Part shown: positions 1 to 8,376 of the stretch, piece by piece
How positions within the stretch are numbered: the stretch's first letter is position 1
Layout: the number at the start of each line of letters is the position of its first letter
NCBI GenBank assembly: GCA_027346035.1
Contig: DAIESZ010000096.1
Coordinates: 1-19,115 of the forward strand
Direction of reading: 5' to 3'
DNA length: 19,115 nt
Source: Propionibacteriaceae bacterium
GTDB taxonomy: Bacteria; Actinomycetota; Actinomycetes; Propionibacteriales; Propionibacteriaceae
The notes under the pieces: model-generated
What the model was told of the DNA's origin: nothing
Databases searched by the model: none
Seen by the model: the letters and a program-made list of their open reading frames with translations, nothing else
Made by a program: the position numbers and the translations under genes

Positions 1-1029
1 CTGGTGCTGCTGGCGCTGCTGATCGTCCTGATCAGCACCGGACGCCGCCTGTCCGACGCCCTGGCCGGCTGGGACGTCCAGCACTTCCTGGCGATCGCCC
101 AGGTGGGCTACTCCGATCCCGAGAACATGGCGTTCTTCCCCGCCCTGCCGGCCGTGATGCGGGCGTTCGCGGCGATCGGGGTGCCCATGCTCGTCACGGG
201 CGAGCTTCTGGCCCTGGCCGGCTCGGCGTTCGCCGCGTGGGCGCTGTACCGGCTCGGCGGCGTGCTTCCCGCGGTGTTCTGGCTGCTCGCGCCGATGACC
301 GTGTTCACCGCCGTGACCTACACCGAGGCCCCGTTCGCGGCCGAGGCGTTCTGGGCCTGGGAACGGGCCCTGTCGCGCCGGTGGTTGCAGGCGGCGCTGC
401 TCGCGGCCGTCGCCTGCGGTTTCCGGGTCAGCGGTGTGTTCCTGGTCGGGGCGCTCGTCATCCTCGCCGTCTACCAGCGCGGCCGGGTCGGCGTGAGGCT
501 GTCCACGCTCCTGGTGCCCGTGGCGGTGGTGGCCGGCTACCTGGCCTACCTGCACTCCCTCACCGGATCGTGGATGGCCTGGTTCAACGCGCAGAGCCAG
601 GGCTGGAGCAGGCACGGGATCCACTCCCCGCTCGAGTCGTTCCAGAACACCCTGGACGCCGCGCACGCGTCCTACTGGCCGGCGGGCCAGCATCTGGTGG
701 CGGTGATGTTCGCCGCCGAGATCATGACGATCGCCGTGGGCACGGTCACCACCGTCTGGTGCCTCGTGCGCCGCGAATGGCCCGAGGCCGCCTACGTCGG
801 CGTCCAGGTGCTCGTGTTCGTGACCAGCTACTGGTGGATGTCGAGCAACCGGGCGCTGCTCCTGTGGTTCCCGCTGTTCCTGCTGCTCGGGCAGCTCGCA
901 TCGCGCCGGCCGAAGTCGCAGCTGGGCCGACTGCTGTGGGGAGGCTTCATCGCGCTGGCAGTGACGGCGTCCTGCCTGGCCGTGGTCGGCTGGTCGTGGT
1001 TGTTCTTCTCGGGTCACTGGGCCAGTTGA
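1..1029 (+). CDS. PIG-V-like mannosyltransferase, integral membrane (5'-partial)
   Basis: The reading frame is open from the first base of the window, so the true start lies upstream; it stops at TGA 1027-1029. The visible 342 residues are strongly hydrophobic with many membrane segments. Near the N-terminus is a GWDVQHFLAIA block followed by GY and AFFPALP, the lumenal/extracytoplasmic Asp-containing signature of the PIG-V (GPI mannosyltransferase 2) family. By family knowledge, actinobacterial members transfer mannose from a polyprenyl-phosphate donor to a glycolipid or protein on the outer face of the membrane; the acceptor here is unknown. The gene converges on the racemase-like gene with only 13 bases between the two stops. 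A different GT-C fold glycosyltransferase is the main alternative. Confidence 0.75.
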   Translation: MVLLALLIVLISTGRRLSDALAGWDVQHFLAIAQVGYSDPENMAFFPALPAVMRAFAAIGVPMLVTGELLALAGSAFAAWALYRLGGVLPAVFWLLAPMTVFTAVTYTEAPFAAEAFWAWERALSRRWLQAALLAAVACGFRVSGVFLVGALVILAVYQRGRVGVRLSTLLVPVAVVAGYLAYLHSLTGSWMAWFNAQSQGWSRHGIHSPLESFQNTLDAAHASYWPAGQHLVAVMFAAEIMTIAVGTVTTVWCLVRREWPEAAYVGVQVLVFVTSYWWMSSNRALLLWFPLFLLLGQLASRRPKSQLGRLLWGGFIALAVTASCLAVVGWSWLFFSGHWAS

Positions 1030-1042
1030 CCCGCGTGATCCC

Positions 1043-2074
1043 TCAGCCGTCGATCCGGTCGACGGTGACGGTGGTGAGCCGCACCTCGACCGGGATCTCG
1101 TCGCCGATGGCGACACCGGCGTCACCGGGCAGGAAAACCAGTGACGACTGCATGTGCGGAGGCTCGACGAAGAACCGCTTCTTCCCGTCGATGCGGTAGG
1201 GCGACAGGGCCAACCCGAGTGCCTCCATCGACCCGGACGCCGCGGCGAGCATTCGCTGCCGGGAGGTGACGCCGGCGGTCGGCGCCTCCATCGCGACCCC
1301 GTTGGCGGTGCCGCCCGACACGACGACGACATAGCCGGATCGGGGCAGTCGGCGTTGCCAGTAGCCGACGCGCTCGCCCCGCTCGACGCGGTGCACGTCG
1401 AGCACCCGGGCGGTGACCCGCCGGGTCTGCGGGGCTCCCAGCCACAGCGCGGTGCCCACGCGCAGCCGGAGTGGCACCGGCACCTCGCCGGCCAGCGTCG
1501 TGTACTCGTCGGAGCGCAGATGCGACATCCACAAGGGCACCTGCAGCTGCTGCAACGCGGCGGAGGCCAGCGCTCGCGCCTCTGCGAGTCGCCCGGACTC
1601 CACCATGGGCAGGTGGATCGTCCAGCCCTCGACCCTCAGTTGTGAGCCGGTGACGATCGCCACCGCCTGGGCGAGTTCACTTGTGGGCAGCCCGTGGCGG
1701 CGCATCGAGGTGAGGACCTCGAGCAGCACCCGGGTGCCGGGATGCCCGGTGGCGAGGGTCCGCAGATCCCCCAGCCGCGAGACCGTGACGATCGCCCGGG
1801 GGTCGGCGAGCACCTCGGTGCCGTCGGCCGGTGTCCATGGGGTGAGTACGACGACGTCGCCGGTGAACCCGGCGCGCCGCACCACCGCGACCTCCTGGAC
1901 GATGCCGACCGCCAGGGTGTCGGCGCCCAGCGCGATCACCTCGGCGGTGAGCCGGCCCAGCCCGAACCCGTACCCGTTGCCCTTGGCCACCGGAACCAGA
2001 CCGGGCGTCGTGTCGGCCACGTGCCGAAGGTGCTCGCGCCACGCGCCGGTGTCGAGATGAAGGGTGAGAGTCAT
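1043..2074 (-). CDS. Alanine racemase-fold PLP protein
   Basis: This 343-residue protein has the order of a fold-type III alanine racemase: an N-terminal PLP barrel with the Schiff-base lysine at K31 in PVAKGNGYGFG, the phosphate-loop-like LRVGTALWLG at about 204-213, and a C-terminal beta domain with the candidate catalytic tyrosine Y238 in GERVGYW. Canonical enzymes read VVKANAYGHG and VGYG at these places, so this is a divergent branch and may not be the housekeeping alr. It starts at ATG 2074-2072 and I see no good ribosome binding site. It lies 115 bases downstream of sulP on the same strand, in a group headed by a FemX-like gene. Association with FemX suggests a role in cell-wall amino-acid supply or modification, but that is inference. 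The substrate could be an amino acid other than alanine. Confidence 0.72.
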   Translation of the reverse strand: MTLTLHLDTGAWREHLRHVADTTPGLVPVAKGNGYGFGLGRLTAEVIALGADTLAVGIVQEVAVVRRAGFTGDVVVLTPWTPADGTEVLADPRAIVTVSRLGDLRTLATGHPGTRVLLEVLTSMRRHGLPTSELAQAVAIVTGSQLRVEGWTIHLPMVESGRLAEARALASAALQQLQVPLWMSHLRSDEYTTLAGEVPVPLRLRVGTALWLGAPQTRRVTARVLDVHRVERGERVGYWQRRLPRSGYVVVVSGGTANGVAMEAPTAGVTSRQRMLAAASGSMEALGLALSPYRIDGKKRFFVEPPHMQSSLVFLPGDAGVAIGDEIPVEVRLTTVTVDRIDG

Positions 2075-2189
2075 GCGAACCGCCCGTTCGGTGAGGGAAT
2101 GTGGCCCCGGCGTGGTGGGTCGCGCGTCACGACGCGCGGTGCGACATCGAGGCTACCGGGTCGATGTGCCCGGTGTGCCGAGCCGCGGG

Positions 2190-3908
2190 TCAGCCCCGTG
2201 GGCGGTCATCGGGCAGGTCACGGCGCACCACGTTGACGGCCTCTTCGACCGACAGGAAGACCTCGCCACCTTCGATGACCTTCAGCAGCCCGCCGTGCTT
2301 GAGCTCGTGGTGCAGCGGCCGGGACGCTCGTGCCACCGCGACCCGCACCCCGGCGGCCCGGAGGTCGTCGAGCAGTTCCCGGAGGGCCGCTGCGGCCGTG
2401 TAGTCGATGTCGGACACCGCGTCGGCGTCCAGGACGAGGGCCCGGACGGGCGGATCGGCCCCGTCGATGAGGTGACGCAGCCGGCGGACGACGTGGGCCG
2501 CGTTCGCGTACCACAGGGGCGCGTAGACGAGGTACACGACGAGCCCGGGCAGCTGGCGGGTGGGGCGGGCGATGTTCGTCGGGATCCAGTGGTCGGTGCC
2601 GACCTCCTGACCCATGAGGGTGTCGTGGGGTCGGGTCTCGCGGTGCACCCGCACGGCGAGCGAGAGGGCCATCGCGACGATCATCGCCTGTTCGATGCCG
2701 AGCACGATGACCGCGACCACGGTGAGCGTCCCGATCGTGAATTCGACCCGGTCGAACCGCAGCACGGCCACGAGGTCACCCACGCGGAACAGCCGGCCGG
2801 CCACGAACAGAAGGACGCCGGCCAGCGCGGCCTCGGGGACTCGCTGCAGGGTCCCTCCGGCCAACAGCACCACCACGAGCACCAGGCCGGCCGCCACCAG
2901 GCCGGACACTTGGGTGCGTGCCCGCGACGACGCGAGGACTTGCGACCTGGGCGGGGACGAGTCGACACCGAAGGTGCCCAGCGCGCCGGCCACCACCGAG
3001 GCCGCTCCGATCGCGAGCACGTCCCGCTCGAGGTCGGCGGCGGTGTCCTCGACGGCCCGCTCGGTGGTGGCGGTCTGCATGACACAGACGAACGCGACCG
3101 TCACCGCAGTGAGCACCACCCGGCCGGCCGTCGCGGGCGTCCACAGCGCGAGGTCGGGGTGCGGAAGGCCACCGGTGATGACGCCGAGCACCCGGACGCC
3201 GCGCACGTCGAGGTGACCGACGATGACGGCCGCCGTGGCCGCTCCGACACCGATGAGCGCGCCGGGGATGCGGGCGTCCAGGCGTTCGGTCGCGACCATC
3301 ACCGCCAGCACGCCGAGTCCGAGTGCAAGCGGCCACGGCTGCACCGCGCCGAGCTCGCGGGCGGCCGACAGTACCCGGTGCGTCAGGGAACCGCTCGTGG
3401 CGGGAATGCCCAGGAGGGCCGGCAGCTGGTGGACGGCGATCTCGATTGCGATCCCGATGAGCACCCCGGTCATCGCCGGACGGGACAGGAACTGGGCGAC
3501 CCAGCCCAGCCGGGCCGCGCCGACCACGAGGAGCAGGATGCCGGCCAGCACCCCGATGAGCGAGACGACCGAGAGGTACGCCGAGCCGCCGGCCACGGCC
3601 ACCCCCGCCGCGCCGGCGGCGATGATCGGGGCGATCGTCGAATCCGCACCCACCGACATGAGGTGGTGGCGTCCGAGCAGCGCGAACACCACCGAACCCA
3701 CGACGAACACCCACAGTCCGGTGGCCGCCGACACCCCGACAAGGTGCGCGGTGGCCATCTGCTCGGGAACGGCGATCGCCGTCAGCGTGAGCGCGGCGAC
3801 GAGGTCACTCGCCAGCCACGAGCGCCGGTAGCCCGCCAGCGACGACAACAACCAGCGTCCGGACGGGGCGACCCCGGCGTCCGGACGCGTGACCGCCACC
3901 CGTGCCAT
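2190..3908 (-). CDS. SulP family anion permease with C-terminal STAS domain
   Basis: The 572-residue product has the SulP layout. About 12-14 hydrophobic segments fill residues ~20-410, including IAVPEQMATAHL and LMSVGADSTIAPI, which match the conserved TM1 and TM3 regions of the family. A cytoplasmic STAS domain (~435-560) follows, containing VVYLVYAPLWYANAA and the ALVLDADAVSDID strand-helix. SulP proteins carry sulfate, bicarbonate or other anions, usually by H+ or Na+ coupling; the substrate cannot be read from sequence. ATG 3908-3906 is preferred; a TTG two codons upstream (3914) is possible. It follows the FemX-like gene by 33 bases on the same strand and is probably co-transcribed, though no functional link is obvious. 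Confidence 0.87.
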   Translation of the reverse strand: MARVAVTRPDAGVAPSGRWLLSSLAGYRRSWLASDLVAALTLTAIAVPEQMATAHLVGVSAATGLWVFVVGSVVFALLGRHHLMSVGADSTIAPIIAAGAAGVAVAGGSAYLSVVSLIGVLAGILLLVVGAARLGWVAQFLSRPAMTGVLIGIAIEIAVHQLPALLGIPATSGSLTHRVLSAARELGAVQPWPLALGLGVLAVMVATERLDARIPGALIGVGAATAAVIVGHLDVRGVRVLGVITGGLPHPDLALWTPATAGRVVLTAVTVAFVCVMQTATTERAVEDTAADLERDVLAIGAASVVAGALGTFGVDSSPPRSQVLASSRARTQVSGLVAAGLVLVVVLLAGGTLQRVPEAALAGVLLFVAGRLFRVGDLVAVLRFDRVEFTIGTLTVVAVIVLGIEQAMIVAMALSLAVRVHRETRPHDTLMGQEVGTDHWIPTNIARPTRQLPGLVVYLVYAPLWYANAAHVVRRLRHLIDGADPPVRALVLDADAVSDIDYTAAAALRELLDDLRAAGVRVAVARASRPLHHELKHGGLLKVIEGGEVFLSVEEAVNVVRRDLPDDRPRG

Positions 3909-3941
3909 GGCCAAGTTCTACCATCCGGACGCCGGGGTGTG

Positions 3942-5099
3942 TCAGCGTCCGCGGCGGCTCATGTACAGGTCGAAGGCGGCGTACAGGGCCCGGTTGAGCG
4001 GCAGGTCCCATTCGCCGATGTAGCTGTACGCCTCCCCACCGGTGCCCACCTTGAACTGGATGAGCCCGATCTCGGGGTCATCGGACGCGACGCCCGGAGT
4101 GATGCCACGCAGGTCGTAGACGTCGGCCCCGCAGTCCCGGGCGTCGCGGATCATCCGCCACTGGATCGCGTTGGACCCACGCACCTCGCGCTTGTCATTG
4201 CTGCTCGCGCCGTAGCTGTACCACGCGCGCCGGCCGAGCCGGATCCACGTGGTCGCGGCGACGAGGTCGCCCTCGTGGGTGGCGAGGTAGACACGCATGC
4301 GGTCGGGGTCCTCCCCGTTGAGGGCGTCCCACATCGTCTCGAAATAGCCGAGCGGTCGCGGCGTGAAGTGGTCGCGGGACGCCGTGAGGAGGTACAGCTC
4401 GTGAAACCGCGCGAGGTCGGCGCGCGTGCCGGCAACGGCCTCGACGCCGAGCTTGTCGGCCTTCTTGATGTTGCGCCGCCACAGTTGGTTCATGCCGGCG
4501 AGAAGCTGGTCGTCGGTCTTCGGCGTCCCATCGTCGTGGGTGAGGGGCAGGGCGAAGTTGTACTGAGGCTGCCCGGCGGCGAACCCGTCGGCCGACTTCG
4601 GTGCCCGCCATCCGAGGTGGCGCAGGGTGTTGGTCAGGCGGGTGCCGACCCGCGCGGTGGCCGTCGGCGCCACCTGGTCGAGTGAGGTGATGCCGGCATC
4701 GGCGACGGCCGACTTCACCGTCTCGGTGTCCCAGCGCCGCCAGACGACGGTCGGGCCGATCCGCAGCCCGAAGGCGCCCCGGCGCTGCACGTGAGCGGCG
4801 AGGGCGCGCAGCGCGTCGGCGACGTCGGGCGCGTCCCAGTCGAGGATCGGCCCCTCGGGCAGGTAGGCCAGCGACCTCCCGATCCGCGGCAGGCTCCGGT
4901 AGAGCACGAGGCCGGACCCCACCGGTGTCCCGTCGCGGAAGAAGCCCACCGACTCGTGGCGCCACTCGGGCTTGACCTTGGCCCACGCGGGGGTTTGCAG
5001 GAAGCTGGCGACGGGCGCCACCGGCCGCCGGTCGGCCGACGCGGACGTGACCAATGCCAGGTGCTCGTCCGGGTTGATCTCGCGAACCTCGATACTCAC
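3942..5099 (-). CDS. FemX/FemAB-type peptidoglycan bridge aminoacyltransferase
   Basis: The 385-residue protein matches the FemABX family: two GNAT-like halves that move an amino acid from aminoacyl-tRNA to the lipid II stem peptide in the cytoplasm. Visible landmarks are FLQTPAWAKVKPEW (33-46), LAYLPEGPILDW (78-89), QLWRRNIKKADKLGVE (205-220, the basic helical region), WYSYGASS (293-300), YDLRGITPG (328-336) and LIQFKVGTGGE (346-356), the last being the family C-terminal signature. The length is usual for FemX, and no long coiled-coil arm as in FemA is seen. The start is GTG 5099-5097 with only a weak G-rich ribosome site before it. It heads a minus-strand group with sulP and the racemase-like gene and is divergent from the response regulator. 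The residue added to the bridge cannot be predicted. Confidence 0.88.
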   Translation of the reverse strand: MSIEVREINPDEHLALVTSASADRRPVAPVASFLQTPAWAKVKPEWRHESVGFFRDGTPVGSGLVLYRSLPRIGRSLAYLPEGPILDWDAPDVADALRALAAHVQRRGAFGLRIGPTVVWRRWDTETVKSAVADAGITSLDQVAPTATARVGTRLTNTLRHLGWRAPKSADGFAAGQPQYNFALPLTHDDGTPKTDDQLLAGMNQLWRRNIKKADKLGVEAVAGTRADLARFHELYLLTASRDHFTPRPLGYFETMWDALNGEDPDRMRVYLATHEGDLVAATTWIRLGRRAWYSYGASSNDKREVRGSNAIQWRMIRDARDCGADVYDLRGITPGVASDDPEIGLIQFKVGTGGEAYSYIGEWDLPLNRALYAAFDLYMSRRGR

Positions 5100-5133
5100 C
5101 CCCCGAGGCTACCGGAGCTGTGCCGATCGAACG

Positions 5134-5192
5134 GCGGCCCCGCAGGGGGCCGCGTGCCGGGCGTTCGGCCCAGAATCCCCCCAAATGGGGGG
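5134..5192. other. Two short perfect hairpins in the femX/response-regulator divergent region
   Basis: The 206-base divergent region 5100-5305 holds two close inverted repeats. GCGGCCCC at 5134-5141 pairs with GGGGCCGC at 5146-5153 over a 4-base loop. CCCCCC at 5177-5182 pairs with GGGGGG at 5187-5192 over an AAAT loop. They lie 35-93 bases before the femX start and 114-172 bases before the regulator start. They could be operators, for example for autoregulation by the neighbouring response regulator, or 5'-leader structures. I see no convincing -35/-10 pair here. Confidence 0.4.
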
Positions 5193-5305
5193 CTCGACGG
5201 CATGATGGGGTCCACGGAATAGTCTGCACAGGCCGGTGCAGGGGCCCGCGGGTTGGGGAGTATCCCGCGATCGGCTCGTGGCAGCGACCTGGGACGGAGG
5301 AGATG

Positions 5306-5950
5306 ATGGCGGGTTTGCGCGTAGCGCTGATCGATGACCATCCACCGATCCTTCGGGGGGTTGTCGACGCCATCGCCTCCGTCCTACCGATCGACGACGC
5401 GCTGACGGCGCATCGGGTGAACGAGGTTCTCGACGCCGGCGGTCCCTACGACGTCGTGGTCCTCGACCTGCAACTCGGCGACGGGTCCCTCCCTGCCGAC
5501 AACGTCAGCGCACTTGTCGGGAGGGGGTGGCCGACCCTGTTGTACACACAGGAAACCAATGCAGCGGTGGTCGGCCGCTGCTTCCGCGCGGGGGCGAGCG
5601 GCATCGTCGCCAAGACCGAGGAGTTGTCGGTGCTGGCGGAGGCCGTGCGCATCGTCGCCAGTGGCGAGCCCTACCTCAGTGGCGACTGGGCCGGTGTCCT
5701 CGACTCCCAGGAGCAGGAGATCCCCAATCTCGCGCCCCGCGAGGCCGAGGCGCTGCGGCTGTACGCCACAGGACTGCCGATGAAGTCGGTCGCCCGTCGG
5801 ATGGGCATAGCCCCCGACACCGTGAAGGACTACCTCATGCGGGTGCGGCGTCGCTACGACCTGGTCGGTCGACCGGCGGCCACGAAGACCGAGCTGTACA
5901 TGCGGGCGGTCGAAGACGGATTCGTCGAGGCTCCCCGCCCGACACACTGA
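5306..5950 (+). CDS. NarL/FixJ family response regulator
   Basis: The 214-residue protein has an N-terminal receiver domain with acidic pair D10-D11 (LIDDHP), phosphoacceptor D54 (VVVLDLQLGDG), the switch Thr in LLYTQE and the invariant Lys in GIVAKTEE. A C-terminal LuxR-type HTH (~143-205) begins LAPREAEALRLYATGL and contains the recognition helix APDTVKDYLMRVRRRY. GGAGG at 5296-5300 sits 5 bases before ATG 5306, which decides the start over the adjacent ATG 5303 and a long upstream extension. It is followed 51 bases later by the sensor kinase, so the two should form a two-component pair. When phosphorylated it is expected to dimerise and bind promoters; targets are unknown, but the flanking divergent region is the first place to look. 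Confidence 0.92.
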   Translation: MAGLRVALIDDHPPILRGVVDAIASVLPIDDALTAHRVNEVLDAGGPYDVVVLDLQLGDGSLPADNVSALVGRGWPTLLYTQETNAAVVGRCFRAGASGIVAKTEELSVLAEAVRIVASGEPYLSGDWAGVLDSQEQEIPNLAPREAEALRLYATGLPMKSVARRMGIAPDTVKDYLMRVRRRYDLVGRPAATKTELYMRAVEDGFVEAPRPTH

Positions 5951-5983
5951 CCCACCCAGCACCCACAACGAGGCTGGGCACGC

Positions 5984-5989
5984 TATTCT
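5984..5989 (+). promoter_or_regulatory. Possible -10 box for a near-leaderless sensor-kinase transcript
   Basis: TATTCT at 5984-5989 fits the actinobacterial TAnnnT -10 element. A start of transcription 7-8 bases downstream would fall at about 5997, only a few bases before the kinase ATG at 6002 and next to GTG 5998. No -35 box and no ribosome binding site are visible, which is compatible with leaderless translation. This rests on a single hexamer and is weak. Confidence 0.3.
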
Positions 5990-6001
5990 GCCTAGTCGTG
6001 G

Positions 6002-8341
6002 ATGCTCCCGCCCCGAACAGATACGTGGCCCCCGATGTGGCGCGCCGGCCTCGGTAACGATCCGCTCGACGGACGCGACCTGGCCCACCGGTTGCGCCGC
6101 GTTGTCGTGGTCGCGCTGGCGGTGACGTGGCTGCTCGGTCTCGGTGAGACGCTCGCTCAGCCCCTCTACTATCCCCTGTGGTTCGCTGTGGCGGCACAGG
6201 CGCTGCTCGCGGTCCCGCTCGTCGTCGGGCTCGCCTTCTGGAGGTCGCCGCGGCACACGCTGACGGCCCTCAGGGTGTTCGTCATCGTGGCCATGGTGGT
6301 GGGCGTGGCGCTCGCGATGACGCGGCGCGAGGCCCCTGGCCTCGGCGCCTACACGCCTCTCGCCTATGTGCTCGCGGTCGGGATGGACGTGGTCGGGGTG
6401 GTCCTGATGCCACCGCTCGGGATCCCCATCGTGATCGTCGACGTGGCCGCCCTGGTCATCCGGCGCGTGGAGCTGATCGGGGTCGTCCAGGGCATCAGTG
6501 AGGGGATCCTCGTCGGCACCGGAGGCTTCGTCGCCTTCATCGTCGCCCGCGCGCTGCGGGCGGAGGTGACGCGGGTGGAACGGGCGGCGGCCCTGACCGA
6601 ACGGAGGCGGCACCAGGCCGCCCTGGGCCGCGAGCGGATCTGGCTCCGGGAGCGCTGGGACGCGCTCATCCACGACACCGTGCTCGCCTCGCTGACACTC
6701 GCGGCCCGTGGCGATCAGGCCGCGGCCCGCGACCTGGCGGAGCGGGCCCTCGAGCAGTTGGCGGGCCATCGCCCGAGCGACCAGGATCCACTCCGGACGG
6801 TCCGGGCACACGCCAGGCGACTCGGCCTCGACCTCGACGTCCGGGGGCCCGGCTGGCCGACCGGGCCGGCAGGTGAGCCGCTGGAGGTGGCCGCCTGCGA
6901 GGTGCTGTCCAACGTGGCCCGGCACTCGGGCCGCACCGCGGCCGCGCTGACGAGTCGCATCGATGGGGACACCTTCGAGGTGACGATCGTCGACGGTGGC
7001 CGGGGCTTCGACCCCTCGCAGGTGTCGGAACGCCGGCTCGGCCTCCGCACCAGCGTGCAGGCCTCGCTGGAGGCTGTGGGTGGACGGGCGGAGGTCCGGT
7101 CGCGCCCGGGGTCCGGCACCAGCGTGATCCTCCGGGTGCCGCTCGTCGACCCGGAACCCGTCGCGGACGGTCGGGAACGCCAGTGGCGGATCCGGTCGCT
7201 GGCAGCCGCATTCGTGCTGGCCGCCATCCAGGTCGCCAGCGCCACCGTGATCGGCGTCATGTACGTGAACGCCCAGACCGTGCCCGGCCTGTCGATCGCC
7301 GGCATGGTGCTCATCCCACTGGTCACACTCGCCGTCGCGGTCGTCCCGACCCGCGATCCCTGGTGGTCGTCGGCGGCCGTGGCGGTGGCGCTCGTGTGGG
7401 CGGCGCAACTCGCCAACCTGAGGTCTCCGCAGATCCTCGACTATCGCACCTGGTTCATCAGCGCCTTCGACCCGGCCGTGGTCATCATCGCCGTCCGCGA
7501 GCGCATGCGCACCGCGCTCGCCGTCATCGCGACCGCGACCGTGATCGGATCGTTCGTCCTCCTCCTCCGCGGACAGTTCGCGCTGCTCCCCCTGGTCGAC
7601 GGCACCTACCAGACGGTCATCTGGGGGGTGTGCGCCGGCTACCTCCGCCAGTTCATGGACCGCACCAGTCGTCAGGTGGCCGACGAAGCCGCTGCTCAGG
7701 CCGGCGTCGAGCGTGGCCGTGCCCTCGAGCGCGCCCGAGAGGAAGAGATCTCACGCCGCCAAGCGTCCCTTGACGGCGAGGTCGTGCCGATGCTGCAGCG
7801 GATCGCGGCAGGCGAACGGCTCGGCCCGGACGAGCGCGCGGTCTGTTCGCTGCTGCAGAGCACCACCCGCGATCATCTCGTCGCCGAATCGTTGCTCACG
7901 ACCGACTTGGCTGCGGCCATCCGGGCGGCGCGGGCACGCCGGGTCACCGTCGCCATCGCCGGTCGCCGGGTTGACGGCGCCGACCTCGCGGACTTCCACC
8001 GGGTCGCCGTGGCCATGCTCGACCGTGCACGACCACACGATCGGGTGCAACTCAGCTGGCGCTCCTCACCGCGAGGTCAGGTCGGGTCGGCCTGCCTGAT
8101 CGGACCGGGGGCCGGTTCGTTGTGGTCTGAGTGGGCGGCGCCCCTGACCGACGCCGGCGATCACGAGGTATCAGTCGACGAGGATTCCGTGCTGGTCGAG
8201 TTCACCGACGGTGGAACCGCGGCGCCGGAGGAGGAGGGCGGGTCGAGCTTCGGGAGCGGTGTGCGCCGACAGGGGGGCATGGTCGTCGCGACCGCACCCG
8301 CCGGCCAACCGGCGCACGAGCCGGGCCCCGACGCCACCTGA
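6002..8341 (+). CDS. Two-unit sensor histidine kinase, second kinase unit degenerate
   Basis: The 779-residue protein has two tandem units. Unit 1 is a membrane region (~33-185, about five to six segments), a linker helix, a HisKA_3 DHp helix with phosphoacceptor H224 in DALIHDTVLASL, and an HATPase domain with N-box E300/N304 (CEVLSNVARHSG), G1 DGGRGFD (331-337) and RLGLRT (345-350). Unit 2 is a second membrane region (~398-545), a charged helix (~553-585) and ASLDGEVVPMLQRIAAGE (588-605), which resembles unit 1's DHp helix but has D591 where H224 would be. The ATP-binding boxes are not recognisable after it. The tail is Gly/Glu/Pro-rich. Unit 1 should phosphorylate the adjacent response regulator; unit 2 may sense or tune. 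No ribosome site precedes ATG 6002; ATG 6035 is an alternative. Confidence 0.87.
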   Translation: MLPPRTDTWPPMWRAGLGNDPLDGRDLAHRLRRVVVVALAVTWLLGLGETLAQPLYYPLWFAVAAQALLAVPLVVGLAFWRSPRHTLTALRVFVIVAMVVGVALAMTRREAPGLGAYTPLAYVLAVGMDVVGVVLMPPLGIPIVIVDVAALVIRRVELIGVVQGISEGILVGTGGFVAFIVARALRAEVTRVERAAALTERRRHQAALGRERIWLRERWDALIHDTVLASLTLAARGDQAAARDLAERALEQLAGHRPSDQDPLRTVRAHARRLGLDLDVRGPGWPTGPAGEPLEVAACEVLSNVARHSGRTAAALTSRIDGDTFEVTIVDGGRGFDPSQVSERRLGLRTSVQASLEAVGGRAEVRSRPGSGTSVILRVPLVDPEPVADGRERQWRIRSLAAAFVLAAIQVASATVIGVMYVNAQTVPGLSIAGMVLIPLVTLAVAVVPTRDPWWSSAAVAVALVWAAQLANLRSPQILDYRTWFISAFDPAVVIIAVRERMRTALAVIATATVIGSFVLLLRGQFALLPLVDGTYQTVIWGVCAGYLRQFMDRTSRQVADEAAAQAGVERGRALERAREEEISRRQASLDGEVVPMLQRIAAGERLGPDERAVCSLLQSTTRDHLVAESLLTTDLAAAIRAARARRVTVAIAGRRVDGADLADFHRVAVAMLDRARPHDRVQLSWRSSPRGQVGSACLIGPGAGSLWSEWAAPLTDAGDHEVSVDEDSVLVEFTDGGTAAPEEEGGSSFGSGVRRQGGMVVATAPAGQPAHEPGPDAT

Positions 8342-8376
8342 CGGGTGTGCGGCCGGTGTGGCCGGCGTCCGGCTCG

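Noticed and set aside
2064..4685. Long plus-strand open frame of 873 codons antisense to the racemase, SulP and FemX genes.
   Set aside because: The translation is rich in Arg, Gly, His, Asp and Pro with no domain. It spans three recognised genes on the other strand and is a typical high-GC shadow.
5384..7408. Minus-strand open frame of 674 codons opposite the response regulator and kinase.
   Set aside because: It covers both clear plus-strand genes and the gap between them, and its composition is His/Arg/Pro/Gly-rich without motifs.
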